NCBI GenBank assembly: GCA_028564705.1
Contig: JAPXFQ010000364.1
Coordinates: 372,001 to 436,000, forward strand
Direction: 5' to 3'
Length of the DNA: 64,000 nt
Source: Apricaphanius iberus
Taxonomy: Eukaryota > Chordata > Actinopteri > Cyprinodontiformes > Aphaniidae
Made by a program: the position numbers and the translations under genes. The notes under the pieces were generated by a model. That model worked only from the letters and a program-made list of their open reading frames with translations, made no database searches and had not been told where the DNA came from. This document shows positions 35,632 to 48,329 of the stretch, one piece after another (the stretch's first letter is position 1; each line of letters starts with the position of its first letter).

Positions 35632-36136
35632 TTACATTAGTTAGTTGTTCACAGGAGCTTACCAGAAACATTTGTATTATGTTCATTAATCAATGCTTGT
35701 GTGTAGTGAATGTGTAATTCTTTGTTTATTCTACCAGATCCGAACTATTGGTTTGGTTCTGTACAGTTTGTTGTTTTTGTTTTGTATTACTGTTTCTCTG
35801 CCGTCCGGCAGAGGTGGAGGACTGGGATGTTTTCTTGTGTTCTTTTTTTCCTCCCTGTCTTGTGTCGTCGGTTCGCCCCTCTGTTGGTCCGGTTTCTTTT
35901 CTTCACCTTCTTCCTTTCTCCCTTCTTGTCTCAGTTTAATGTCCATGACGTCAGGAAATTGAACCCACAGTAATCACTAATAAAGATTTTTCATACATAT
36001 ACATCAAGTGGCGTACTACAGCGAAGCTGTAATACTCTGCTTGGGAAAGTAAAACTGTTGGGCTTGTACTTGGTACTCAGACACCAATTCTGAGTAGCAT
36101 ACTGCTAGACAGGACACGTTAAAAAAAACAAAAAAA
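35632..36136 (+). repeat. Retroposed segment with A-rich tail and 15-bp target duplication
   Basis: AACCATGAGTGTTCA occurs exactly at 35617-35631 and 36137-36151. The right copy is preceded by an A-rich tail (A8-C-A8). Between them are 505 bp with AATAAA at about 35981. This is the footprint of LINE-mediated insertion of an RNA copy. The source was not recognised; no long conserved reading frame. Confidence 0.8.
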
Positions 36137-36189
36137 AACCATGAGTGTTCACAACTTACATCTTTGTAACTTTCAAAGGTTACTTTAAC

Positions 36190-36330
36190 TTTAATAATCA
36201 ATCAATTATCTATACTGCTTATCCTCAGACGATCGCAGGGTGGGGGCTGGTGTCTATCTCCAGTGGTCATCAGGCAAGAGGCAGGGAACACCCTGGACAG
36301 GTTGCCAGTCCATCGGAGAGCACTGTAATG
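36190..36330 (-). repeat. SINE fragment, minus orientation
   Basis: ACACCCTGGACAGGTTGCCA (approx. 36288) is the reverse complement of the ACCTGTCCAGGGTGTAC block of the SINE family at 16555. GCTTATCCTCAGACGATCGC (approx. 36218) corresponds to its tail end. Short and diverged. Confidence 0.65.
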
Positions 36331-36439
36331 ATCCCAAATTGGAAATTACATTTTTGGTAACAAAGAAAGATGGCAGAAACAATGGGAAAAATGAATTCAA
36401 AGGAAAATAGTATAATAAGGAAAAATGAATAAAACAGAA

Positions 36440-36640
36440 AGAAGGAAATTATTATTAGGATTTGTTCATATGAGTTAGATAGTACATTATTTAAACATGG
36501 AAAACATACTACAGGGATATGTGACTTTTGTCTTCAAGAAGGGACTGTGGAACATGTTATATTGCCTGAAGCTTACTGTCAAGATGGGACATTCAAGTCC
36601 CATCCAACTGATCAGGAAGGCCCATCTCTGGGACTTCCTG
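36440..36640 (+). pseudogene. LINE ORF2 C-terminal fragment
   Basis: One frame reads HGKHTTGICDFCLQEGTVEH, resembling the cysteine-containing C-terminal motif GKHxTGxCxxCxxxETVEH of non-LTR ORF2 proteins. Only about 60 codons are readable. The clade cannot be set. Confidence 0.4.
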
Positions 36641-37224
36641 ATAAGTTGGACCAAAAGAAAAATGTACTATTTATTTTTGTCAGTCCAGTTTGCTTTCCAT
36701 TCCTGCCATCGTGAAAACAGAGAGTCTTTCCTTGCTTAGCATTTTGATGTGCTGAGATTTCAGTAAAACAACACCCCCTTTTTTGCTGATACCTGTTTAA
36801 CACCAAGCACAGCCTAAAGTATCAACATCTGTGCTGAGAACTGTGACTAGCTTATGAGTAAAGATCAATTAAGGCCGATGCAAAGGATGTTGTGTCAATA
36901 TTTAGTATTTTAGAGAGACGGAAGTAAGGTGATAGAGCTCGCTGCAAGAGCGTGACCCTTAGAGGAGAGGATAACCTTTTTGGTCACACAGGTGGAATTG
37001 TTTATCATATTGGCCACAGGGATAAAAGACGTCTACTGGGGTGGAACCAAAACCATATTTTTCGCCTGCCCTATGGCCCATATATCTTTGAAGGTTCAAT
37101 AAACAAACATATCGAACTGATTTGATTCATTGAACTGTAGTCTTATTTAAAATAGTGCTTATTTTGACTACTTTTACAGTTCTGTGTGATTCTGCTCATT
37201 AAGGAATTATGTAAAATATGATAT

Positions 37225-37330
37225 AAATATATATTTGACCTAACGCCTGATAATTGCTGGGATAGGCTCCGGCTGCCCCGTGACCCTGAGTTGGATAAGC
37301 GGTTAAGAAGATGGATGGATGGATGGATAT
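37225..37330 (+). repeat. SINE 3' fragment with GATG tail
   Basis: GGATAGGCTCCGGCTGCCCC, GGATAAGCGGTTAAGAAGA and ATGGATGGATGG match the terminal portion of the tRNA-derived SINE. Confidence 0.85.
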
Positions 37331-38600
37331 ATATTTGAAAAGGCTAGATAAACAAATAATAAGTAAATAACACAACTGAAGGTTACATGAGGAAATCACC
37401 CAAGGCCAAGAGGCAGTATTGCTCTGGTTTAATGACATCATTTGTAGCTATGGGTCTTTGTGAGATGAGGCTCTGTAATCTTTGAGCAGATTTCCTAACA
37501 GATGTCTGGTAAGTGTTTCGGTCTTTACATTTAATCAAAGAGCTCATAAGCTATGTTGATAACAACGCCACGATTTCATCTATCTCAAGTGAGATAGATT
37601 TCACCATCCCACAGTGTTATGACTTTAGTTTTGAATCAGTCTTTAATTATAAAACAAAAATTTGCTACAAGTACTTAATAACTAAAAGATCTTCTGTCCA
37701 TTTTACTTTCCTGCCTTCCATTGTTGGCTGTGTTGCCTGTTCTGTGGGTTTAAACGTGTGGAAATAAAGGGGAGATTGTGATACAACCAGTTTCATAACA
37801 TCTTTAAAGTATTTGTGTTTCTTTTGATGTGCTCCTGTTCTGAATAATGCTTACATTTTGGGGTCAACAATGTAAAACTCACTGTAATCTTCTGTATCAT
37901 TATTTGGTATACTACTTTCCAATTACATGACCATCTTGAGTTATTTGTTCATATATTAAATGATCAACCGACCATCTGGGAATGCAGCAGTGTGGTAAAC
38001 ACCACTTCTGCATTAGATTAGATGACTTCAAGAATGTCATTGTTGTGATATTTGAGTTGCATTTCTGTAGCAGAGATGGACATGTGTGGTGTACTTGACA
38101 TGTAAGACCTTTGGCACCCATGAGATAGAATCGTTCTACTTTCCCAAAAAAAAAAGAAGGTGGCTGTATTAAGGTGGTGATCTGATGATTAAGTATTATA
38201 TAATACAGTGCTGAATGCATAGTATTGTTCATTGATGCTGGACCTTGACATATCTTCCTGCACTATTAAAGCAAAAGACAACAGGCAAAATGCTTGCTCT
38301 GTTTGAGGGATTGCTGTTAAATCCACATCACTGTGGACTGTCACGACATGTTTGTCCAGGAGAATGCCGGAGGTCAATGACTCGATACATGCTGCCGAAT
38401 TTCCTTTGATGGAAGTCTTCTAATCTGATTGGATTTTATGTGTAATTGAATTGATATGACTTGTAAAGGGCTTTGAAATTATGTGTTGTAAATTGGTGCC
38501 ACTTTAACAAAATGAAAAAAAAAAGACCGGGTAAAAATGGTATCGAAGGATTTCTGCATGATCGTCAGAAGATCTTAAACCCACAGTGCTGGCAGTATTG
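37331..38600. other. No recognisable gene or element
   Basis: AT-rich sequence. An LTR-like AATAAA context just before this stretch (near 37098) is noted, but no LTR could be delimited. Confidence 0.45.
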
Positions 38601-38603
38601 CTT

Positions 38604-39037
38604 ACACTAAAAAAAAGTTGATGAGTGAACATAATAAAATTATTTAAATCATTTCCACCCAACTGATTTGGTTCAATTTAGCAATAAAGAATTATGTTGA
38701 GTAAACTAAATGTAAACATGTTGGGTCAGTTTAATACATTTGGGCTGGTATAATGCTCAAAGATAAATAGCAGGGGATGGGACTTAAACTCAGAAAAGGG
38801 CCTCTGTTTTCTGAGCACCTGCACCAACCACTTTGATACATAATAGCTTGGAAACGTTTTATATAATAACACATATGACTTTATTTCCAGTGTTAACTAA
38901 ACATGATTATATATTTTTTCATTTTTACATTTAGTTCACTCAACAACATTCTTTATTGCTAAATCGAACCAAATAATTTGGGTTGAAATGATTTACAACA
39001 TTTTTTTGTTCACCCAGCAAGTTTTTGTTTTGAGTGT
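38604..39037. mobile_element. Foldback MITE, arms of about 120 bp
   Basis: The left arm (38604 to about 38725) and right arm (about 38915-39037) are inverted copies. Shared landmarks include AGCAATAAAGAAT versus ATTCTTTATTGCT and ATTTGGTTC versus GAACCAAAT. Ends read ACACTNAAAA. No ORF. The spacer of about 190 bp holds no known motif. Confidence 0.75.
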
Positions 39038-39094
39038 AGAATAATAACCAAATCATAATGGCTGCTAAAGAGAGTAACATATCATAGGGGAACT

Positions 39095-39522
39095 CTTGAG
39101 AGTTTAAATGAAGGCTACTGGAGTTTTCTTCTTGTCTTGAAAATGTTTTGTGTCTCATCCAAGAGACTTCTTTAGTTCTGAAAGACTGGATTGGGAGTAT
39201 TGGATATATAAGTCTAAAAGTTAGGGTTGTTAAGGCTCAATGATGAGGCTATTGTTATTCCTAATGAGGCTATCACAGTTATGTAAGCTCCAACAAATCT
39301 TGTTAAGGTAAGTGTCGTTAACAGTGACAACTATCCTAATTAAGTACCTAAGAACTGTTTTGGTTACCTGCCTTCAGGTGAACAAAACGACCCTAACTTT
39401 CAGATTTATACATCCGATACTCCCAATCCAGTCTTTCAGTACTGAAGAAGCCTCTTGGATGAAAGACGAAACGTTTTCAAGACAAGAAGAAAAGACCAGT
39501 TGCCTACTTTTAAACTCTCAAG
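39095..39522. mobile_element. Second foldback element, arms of about 132 bp
   Basis: Arms 39095-39226 and 39391-39522 are inverted, about 85-90% alike by eye: ACTGGATTGGGAGTAT versus ATACTCCCAATCCAGT, CTTCTTGTCTTGAAAA versus TTTTCAAGACAAGAAG. The motif CCTCTTGGATGAAAGACGAA is frequent in fish repeats. The spacer is about 164 bp. It lies only 58 bp from the previous foldback. Confidence 0.75.
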
Positions 39523-39529
39523 ACTACCA

Positions 39530-40180
39530 TGTCCTGGATGACTAAGCATCTACATAAATGTATCATAGGGGAAGCTTAGTCCTACATTTGAGCTAATCAG
39601 TTGAAATGTGTGTAATGCTTCAGAATGTTCAGGTGTTATCGCATTCCCTAAATGAAAGATATTCTCGGAATAATGTCTAAAACAATAAAAATGAACCCGG
39701 CAAAACACCAATATTACTATGATTCTCAGAGTGCGACGAGAGAGAATGCTGACTTGATGCAAAGTACTGAAAAGTGTATTGAAGTTGAATTGTCTAGTTC
39801 AAGTTTTAAGTAACAAACACGTGTGACCTGTTTTCCAAAAACACAAGTCTAGTCAGTAGGCCAAGTCAATGTGGAAAAATCTCATCAATGCAGATATTTC
39901 ATTCAACATTCATTGTGACAGAGTCAAGCATATGCCTCAAGAGTTAGCGCTATGATTGCATAAACTCTATGATATCCGGATTCAAAAAGATCTCAAGATA
40001 TTAGAAACTATTTGAACCATGAATTCCTTTCAGTCCTTCATTTCTCTTCAAACAAGTGAAACTTAACATTAATTAGATACATAACAGCAAATCAGCACTA
40101 GTTTTGGCATAGGTCAGAAGTTGACAAAGCATCAACTGCTGAAGTAGTTCAAAGATACTCATTAGAATAAAAAATTTGTG
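39530..40180. other. No recognisable gene or element
   Basis: Nothing identifiable seen. Confidence 0.4.
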
Positions 40181-40184
40181 TCTA

Positions 40185-41492
40185 ACACTGCAGGGGTGTT
40201 AAGGTACTTTCCCACTGAAGCAAATGAACAAGAGAAAAATCTAAATCAAATTAATATGTGGTGTTACTACCTTTTGGCTTCAAACCAGCAGGAATGTTTG
40301 CTGAAGGACTTGAGAGCACATTGTAGAGTATTGAGTCCGGAGTACAACAATGAGCGTTTGCAGGTGGCAGTGAAGCACGGTGGAGGGTTCTTTAGCCTTT
40401 TGGGCTGAATTTCTGTTAATGGAGTTGCAGATTTGATCAGGATTACAGCCAGATACTTATGCATGATACAATATAATCAGGGAGGTGTATGATTGGCCCT
40501 GAATGTATTCTACATGACACTGACCCAAAACATACACCCAAAGTCATTAAAAACTATATTCAGCATAAAGAACTGGAAATCCCAGAAGAGATGATACAGT
40601 GGGGAGAATAAGTATTTGATACACTGCTGATTTTTGAATATTTCCCACTTACAAAGCATGTAGAGGTATGTAATTTGTATCAAACGTACCCTTCAACTGT
40701 GAGGGACAGAATCTAAAACAAAAATACAGAAAATCGCAGTGGATAATTTTTCAATAATTCATTTCCATTTTATTGCATGCCATAAGTATATAAACGCCTA
40801 TCAACCAGTAAGAATTTAGGCTCCCACAGACCAGTTAGTTCTTCTTTAAGAAGCCCTCCTGTTCTCCACTCTTTACCTGTATTGCATACACATTGTTTGA
40901 ACTCGTAATCTGTAAAAAAAGACACCTGTCCACACACTCAAACACACTCCAACCTCTCCACAATGGCCAAGACCAAAGAGCTTTTAAAAGGCATCAGGGA
41001 TAAAATTGTAGAGCTGCACAAGCCTGGGATGGGCTACAGGACAACAGGCAATCAGCTTGGTGAGAAGGCAACAACTGTTAGTGCAATAATTAGAAAATAG
41101 AAGAAGTTCAAGATGACAATCAATCTCCCTCGGTATGGAGCACCATGCAACATCTCTCCTTGCGGGGCATCAATTATCATGAGGACAATGAGGAATGAGC
41201 TCAGAACTACGTGGCAGAATCTGGTCAATGACCTTAATCTGTGGTTAGTTCTTCAAGATGTTTGGAAAATCCTACCAGCTGAGTTCCTTCAAAAACTGTG
41301 TGCAAGTGTACCTAGAAGAATTAATGCTCTTTTGAAGGCAAAGCTTGGTCACACTGAATATTAATTTAATTTAGATTTCTGTTTTGTTTATTCACTGAAT
41401 TTTGTTGATTGATGAAAATGAATGATTTACAGAAAAAAAAACCATTCTTCGTTCAGAGCATTTTTTCTCACTGATTTCAAACTTTTGCTAAG
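40185..41492 (+). pseudogene. Tc1-like relic A, split by another Tc1 relic
   Basis: The left part (to about 40594) includes GCAGTGAAGCACGGTGGAGG, CTGACCCAAAACATACACCC (second catalytic region) and TATTCAGCATAAAGAACTGG. The right part from about 41237 continues with TCTGTGGTTAGTTCTTCAAG, then [20 protein letters not shown] and [14 protein letters not shown] at the C-terminus. The end near 41492 reads AGTACTGTA. The two parts are consecutive once the inner element is removed. Dead by stops and deletion. Confidence 0.75.
40597..41236 (+). pseudogene. Tc1-like relic B inserted in relic A, 3' half deleted
   Basis: It begins with CAGTGGGGAGAATAAGTATT after a TA, a Tc1 terminal repeat. At 40964 an ATG opens [20 protein letters not shown], then [20 protein letters not shown], the N-terminal DNA-binding domain of a Tc1 transposase. 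An in-frame stop follows (RK-stop near 41098), then [18 protein letters not shown] in a degraded form. The catalytic half and right terminal repeat are gone. Confidence 0.75.
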
Positions 41493-41633
41493 TACTGTAT
41501 ATTTGAGAACAACAATAGAAGGTCAGTAGGAGGTCGACATTAGCCAATACTATCTCTGGAGTAAAATATATTTATCAACACTAAATTGACTGGCAGATGG
41601 AAGCACACAGTGGAAAACAAAGGATAAGCATAT

Positions 41634-41635
<2 letters not shown>

Positions 41636-41692
<57 letters not shown>
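41636..41692. repeat. (TA)n microsatellite
   Basis: About 27 pure TA units. Confidence 0.98.
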
Positions 41693-41695
<3 letters not shown>

Positions 41696-41699
41696 ATTT

Positions 41700-44600
41700 T
41701 GAGTTTTTGTCAGGAGAAATCCAAAATAATCAGAAATAACAGAAATAAATGCTTGTAATAGATCTCTGTGTAGTGAATGTATCATGTTTGAACTGAATTG
41801 CCTTTTTAATGATATTCAGATTTATTGAAAAGATCTTATAAACAGTATGATCAGGAAATAAATTTAGAATAATTCTTAAAATTGACCAATTTCACAACCC
41901 TAGCTGATGTAATGTGATATTTTTTTAAGCAAAACGGCATTTTCTGACACCAGATGTCATGTTTCTTTAACAGTTAAATGTTAAAGCCGCTTAAAACATG
42001 ACAGTTCCCCAATTAAAAGTAGAACATTTCTTTGGTTCTACTCTACAAAACAATAACCTCCTATTTAACTTAAATGGGGGAATAAAATATTGCCCTTTTT
42101 TCTTTTATAAAGCTTGTACTTTTGTTGTGGTGATTTAAACTGCACTAGTTCTTGCTCTGTCACTGCCATCTACTGGTTGGATTACCATAAAAATAGAAGT
42201 ACTCAATCAATGTTTCAATCGTTACTTGCACAGACCACAACCCCCTTGAGGGTCTGCTTCAAGAAAGGCCAAGAAATTGATTTTAGTATCAAATTAAAAG
42301 TTTTGTAATATTAACCTTTTCCCTATTTCAGCTCAACAGTGTTACAGATGTTAGGAGTTAAATCCAAGGCTGAAAACTTAAGCAGATTGTGGGTATTTTT
42401 TGTAGAGACCCAATTTTCTCAAACTAGGAAAACTATAATAGTGAAGTGCTTTTAAATATCACTGTGGTTTGCCTTTATACGACCTACTTTGGTGGAAAAT
42501 TGAGCTTTTCAAACATTATAACATACTCGCTGAACCTTAAATGGCCCATTTATCTTAAGCAAAAAAGCGAAGGAAAAAAGCAAGCAGCTCTCCACTGTTT
42601 TGTCCTCCTCACACTTCCCCTTCTGCTGCTCCTCACCTTCACTGTTCGCTTCTACAGTTTCCTCCTTTTATGCTCTTGTAAGATTCTAAAGATGCATCTT
42701 AGTACAAATGTGTGAAAGCTCATCCAAGAGCTGCAGGACAGAAACGGGGTAAGAGAATGTAATAACACTGAAACCTTGTGAGCTTGCATTTGATAGGCAG
42801 ACAGATACAGGGACAAAAGATGGAAAGTGTTAATCCACGCAGTTGTGTGACTGTGTCTTTGTGCTCCTACAGGTGCAGGCAGGGTACATTATTGAGAACA
42901 GGTGCTGTGGTAAAATGTATGCCCCTCACAGCTACAGCCAAGGAGATTGCTAGCCAGGCTTCCTTGTAATGAAGTTTCTATTGATTGGCCCACCACAGGT
43001 TCTTGTTTTTGCCTGCTAACAGGGTGACTTTTTCTGAGCCTCACTTCGAGGTTTTTGAGTACATCATTTAGGGTTTAAAATTGAGTTTTGTGCAGGAGTT
43101 CGTTTGTTGATGGTAAATAATTGCTTGGTAAGGTATACATCCATATCTCAAATTTCTTGTGCTTTTACGCTTAATATGGTAGAAAAAAAAAGATCGACCA
43201 TTGCTCTAGAATTAATCTAAAGGCAATACTCCACTTCCACCATCGTTTCTCATCTGTTGTGTTACAGTTAGAGCTAAACGATGTGAGAACTGCCAAAGAT
43301 GCTGAAGTAGCTGTCAAATGTTTTGGCCCAAAACATTTGATAGCTGGAACTTTATTATTAGCATCTCTTGCAGACATGGCCAACGTTTCGGAAATATGCA
43401 CATTTGTATATTTTTTTAACAGACATATATGATGATTGTGTTAGTGAAAAGAATATGAAATATTTTATGATTCAATGAGAAGTAAGAATAACAGATAAAA
43501 AACAATTACACACACCACAGATTTGAAGGCCCTTTTGAGAATACATTCATCTCAAGTATCAATTTGTATGGCAGTAATTATTTTTGGCTTTCCCCTATGA
43601 TCATGCACTAAGATTTCTAAAGAGGCCTACTTAAATAAGGAAGGAAATGGGAAAATGAACCATCTGAGTGTTAAGAATAAGTAATTGGTTTGGCTGTAGC
43701 ACAAATACCATTAATGCAATCCATCCTCCTGTGGTGGCTTAGTTTGCAAGATTTTATTATTTTAAACAAAGACATAAAGAAAAGCATTTTTAAATCAAAG
43801 TTCAGCACTTGTGTATTTGTACATTAGCAGATATTTATACAGAGAATTTGTAAAAATATGAACAAACTATTGAAGATATCAGATTATTGGTTAAGTGATA
43901 CACTTTATAACTTATATCTACAATTGCATTTAAAGGTCCACACATTCTTCTAAAATAAGTGCTCCCACCACATATTTTGTATAACTCATATGAAAATCAA
44001 ACAATTCTTAAAAGGAAAACTAAGAGCAATAACCAGGTTGTTTAGGTGTGCTCACCCTTAAACTAGTTTAGTGCTGTCTTGAAGTGCCTTTTGAGTTAGT
44101 ATAATCAACATCCCCCTTTTTGACTTTTCAATATTATGTCTTAAGTTCATGTAGTTTAGTAATGCTCTGTGGGTTTTTTCTCTGTCAAACCCATGACATT
44201 TCAGCTTTGGTTTGATCAGAATGCGAGTTCTTTGCCACAATGTTTTTTTTCTTTCAGATCTGGATCCTTACTTTAAAAGAAAAGGCTTCTGTTTCACAGC
44301 CATTCTCGTTGGTCTGGACACAGCAAAAATGTGAGACTGATGTTACATGTAGAGCCAGTGCTAAGGAAAATTTCTTGTAGCTCCTCAGTTGGCCTCCATG
44401 GCCATTTTGGTCGCGTTTCCCCCCCCCCCCCCCCCCTCATAATTGATTTGTGAATCAGTTGCATTGTACATATACCTCACATTGAAGAAGGACATGTGTT
44501 ATTGCATTAGAATTTTACATCACAAAAATAGTGGCTTGACCATTTCTTTGGTGGAAAAATTACTACTTCAAACAATATTCACTATACATACAAACACTCA

Positions 44601-45185
44601 AATACACCGTGTGTTGCTTAATGTTGTAACCTGAAAATCTGCACTGAAGGACTTGCATGAGAGCAGTAGCTGATATACAGGGATGATTTGAGGAGCAAAC
44701 ATTAGAATTGTAAAACAATGCTTCTTCAGTCACTGACTCTATAAGTGTGTATGTCCAACATGCTGCCTGAATCTTTCAAAAAAGCAGTGTGCAGAGTTGA
44801 CAGAAAACATCCTGAAAAACAGTGAGCGGAAAACCTTGTTAATGATAGAGGTTAGAGGCTAACTGCAAACCTGGCCCAAACTTACTGGAAGGTTACAGTA
44901 CTACATATGGCAGGGTGTCACAGACCTGCTGAATGCACAACACATGGAACCTTGGACAAGCCTTGAAATTCCGGTGGAGGACCACAGTCCACTGCTGTCA
45001 GTGAGGAGCAGAAAACTGTTGCTTCTGTGGTCTTTATCAAAAGAGAGACTACAAAACAACTAAAGGAAGTAAGGACACTAAGCATAGCATGAAGGGGAAA
45101 TTATTTTAAAGATATGTTAAAGGAGCATGAGGCAGGATTTGTCACAAAATAAACATGCATTTACAGTTTTTTTAATGCTATTGGG
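41700..45185. other. No recognisable gene; short simple repeats only
   Basis: Mostly AT-rich sequence. There is an uninterrupted run of 18 C at 44419-44436. The stretch 44650-45120 has broken words that recall a transposase or LINE coding region (for example GACCTGCTGAATGCACAA at 44926), but I could not place it. Confidence 0.45.
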
Positions 45186-45389
45186 CAGGGCCACTGGTAG
45201 GCTTTTGGAGGCCCTAAGCATAATTGGCCAGGGAGGCCCCCTCCAAACACAAACACAGACAAAACTCGAGTTCCTACTTAACCGGGAGCATTACAATACA
45301 ATAACACAACTGTAGGCTCCAAGATTGAACGAAAATATTAATGCACACAAACAACGTATAAAAAGGAAGTAGCATCATCAAAACAAAAC

Positions 45390-45414
45390 ATAACACACAC
45401 ACACACACACACAC
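45390..45414. repeat. (AC)n microsatellite
   Basis: Twelve AC/CA units within the 3' part of the hAT element. Confidence 0.95.
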
Positions 45415-45543
45415 AAACTACATTATAGTGCAATATTGTCCTAATGAAATACAAATATTTACCTAAACTATGCAGAACTTTTTATATTATAGTGCACACA
45501 ATACTAAGTTGCATACATGCATTCCTAGCAGCTGCAGGATGCT

Positions 45544-47999
45544 TTACAAAGTTGCACGGCGAGTTTTCCTAGAGGCAAAATCACCAATCAGGTCATCATA
45601 AGACACCCCATTAGCCACTTCAGCAATGATGCTATTAACAGCGAGGCCACTTAAGCGTTCTTGTCCCATTGTTGATCTGAGATACATTTTAATCAGTTTC
45701 AGTTTGGAGAAACTGCGCTCAGCGGAGGCAACTGTAACTGGTAGAGTCAAAGAAACTCTTAGAGCAATCCAAAGATTTGGATACACTTCTTGCAGGTCAT
45801 TGTCATGACGAAAGGTCAGCATCTCCATGGCAGTCATCTGTGATGACAGTTGAGGGAGGTTGATTATCTCCTGCATCATCTCCAGTCCATCAACATCAGC
45901 TTCGCCTTTATTTGTGAGAGTTTTCTCCAGATTGATGCAGTATTTTTGCAAGTCCTCCTTGGACATCCCATGTACTTTCTGAAAATCAAGCAACAGTCCA
46001 AATTTGTCTCTCACCTGGCTCAGGGTCTCAAACCGCTCCTGCAGTGATGTCAGAGCGGAGTCCACAACTTGGTTGAAAAATTCAACTTCAAGCCTCTTCT
46101 GTGCATCACTGAAGGGCTCGTCAGGTGCTTCATAGCCAAACTGCCTTTTAATGCTTCTCAACCTCTTCTGTTTGAGCTCAGGTTCGATGTTTAGAGCCTC
46201 ACACATCTCCTTGGCAGTTGAAACTGCCTCAGAAAACCCAGAATGCCTGTACTTCGTGAGGGGGGCTGTCTCAATGAGCGTGCCTGCAATGTCAAGCTGC
46301 ATTGATGATGACTGCAGCAGCTTGTTCACCTGGTTTGTGATGGAAAGAACTTCAGCCCAAAAAATGGTGCAGATCAGAAATATGAATGAGCCAACCTCTT
46401 CTGCCAGACTTTGAGCCTCTGACCTTGCAACGGGTTCAGAGACACCTTGTCTTGCTTCCAAGAGAGCCTCTCTGACTTCTCTAACTTGATGTCAGCTGTA
46501 ACACTCTGAAGCCTACTTTCCCATCGTACATCACTCCATGATTTCAGAGTCAACTTGACATGTTTGAGTAAGATGTCCAACCGCTGTATGGCTGCTGAGA
46601 AAAAACAAAACAGCCTCTGAAGGTATCCAAAATAGCCAATTGCATCTGTAGATGACTTGGCAGGATCTGATATGACCAGATTCATTGTATGTGCAGCACA
46701 AGGGACAAACATTGAATTCTCTTGCAGCAGTCTGGCCTGCACTCCTTGCCTTTTTCCCTTCATATCGGCTCCATTATCAAACGACTGTCCTCTGCAATTG
46801 TCGAAGGAAATATCGAGTTCCCTCAACTTCTCAAGAACAACGTCTGAGAGATTGAGGCCTGTTGTTTCCACCACGTTCATATAGCCAAGGAAGCACTCTT
46901 TGATGGCTAGATTAGGTTCCAATTCAACAATGCGCACAAGGGACATTTGTTCCTTGTGGCTGATGTCCGGGGTGCAGTCAAGGATGATGGCATAATATTT
47001 TGCGTCTTGAATTTTTTTCACAATGGTCTGAACTGTTTGTGAGGAGATAATCTCTATTATTTCATTTTGAGTCTGTTTTCCAAGACACTTCCAAGTGTTC
47101 TGGAAGCCTCATCTGTAATTTTGGCCACATGTCTCTCTGTAATTGAATCGAATTCAGCCAGCAGCTCCACCTCTTTCAAAAAATTCCCATTGTTTTGTTG
47201 ATATAGCTTTTGGGAAGAGCCCCTAAAAGGCAAATTTCTGGTGGCTAGAGACCGGGCTATTGAAAACAATCGTTGGAGGACATCTCGCCATCTTTTCTTC
47301 TCTGCCTCAAGTAAGGCCAGCTCCTGCTGATCTATAGCTAAATTCTTTCTCAGTCGCACATCCAGTTCCTTCCATTTTAACATACACTTGGTATCGTCTG
47401 GGCTACCTTCATGGCTCCTCAAGCAGATGTTAATGTTAGACCAGTCACCATAGCTCTTTTCCGTGAGCTTAATGCTCTTTGGCCCAAACAGCTTGCATGC
47501 AAAATAGAACACAGCATTGTTCTTTGGAGAGTACACAAGCCAGCTTCTTTTGATCTTCTTTCTATTAGGAAGAGATTTAAATTGGAGGTTTGTGTTAAAT
47601 GCCCTTCCATCTGGGTCCTTAGGAAAAGACAATTCTGCTGGGACTTTGAATGGTCCTCTTCTCACAATTTCTACCCTGTCACTGTCGGAAATATGTGCTG
47701 GCCAAAGGGGGGGGGGGGTCTGTTGGAGATGGCACATTCATCTCTTCATCACCTGCTAGAAGGCCTTCAGTGATGGGTGTTGGTACAGTACCTTCTGGGA
47801 GAATAGTTGTGTGTGTACCAGCACTTGAGGGTTCATCACAGCTTTGTACCAAAGTGGAGCGTTCAGGCGCAGTAGATGGCTGCTGGAGTTGTTCAGGAAG
47901 CTGGGGTTGTTGGATACTTTCTTCAGTGCTTGTGGATGGTTGCTCATCATCTGAATCTTCCTCCTGGCTGCGTGTTGCTCCTTGTACATATTTAAGCAT
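45544..47999 (-). pseudogene. hAT transposase, ZMYM1-like, with three frameshifts
   Basis: It reads in three to four overlapping frames from 47999 down to 45544. Order: an acidic Ser/Thr-rich leader (DDEQPSTSTEESIQ). Then a TTF-type zinc-finger region (GPFKVPAELSFP ... WLVYSPKNNAVFYFACKLFG). Then the first catalytic block (YYAIILDCTPDISHKEQMSL). Then CRGQSFDNGADMKGKRQGVQ and CAAHTMNLVISD. The C-terminal hAT dimerisation region (PVTVASAERSFSKLKLIK) closes it. Frameshifts lie at the poly-G run 47707-47717, near 47085 and near 46465. Each break switches to the frame that continues the conserved protein. Such genes are often annotated as 'zinc finger MYM-type protein 1-like' in fish. Inactive as it stands. 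Confidence 0.85.
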
Positions 48000-48329
48000 T
48001 GACCCTGTGAATGTTTTTGAAAATCAAAAAATGTGATTAGCAAAAGCTAAATAAAAGTAACAACACATTCGGATTTTCTGATGACTTTGTTTTTTGTTTA
48101 CAACGGAAAAAAAAGTTACTCAAATTATGATGCATCATCAGTCTGCTTTTTATCTGTAGCACTTTATTCCATGGCTATCTAGTTACTATGAAAGTATATT
48201 GAACTATTTTATATTAATATAATGGAACATAGACAAAACCTTATATATTTATACTCCAATTATAAATAATTGGAGTATATTATGAATATGTATTCATATG
48301 TACAATGGACTACATACTGTAGAATATGT

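Noticed and set aside
36740..37130. Possible LTR with AATAAA near 37098
   Set aside because: No TG/CA termini or target duplication could be found.
38770..38840. Minus-strand tRNA-like folding near 38800
   Set aside because: A-box and T-arm words are weak and stems do not pair well enough to support a tRNA relic.
44419..44436. Run of 18 C as a functional quadruplex or origin element
   Set aside because: A simple homopolymer; no flanking structure to support a role.
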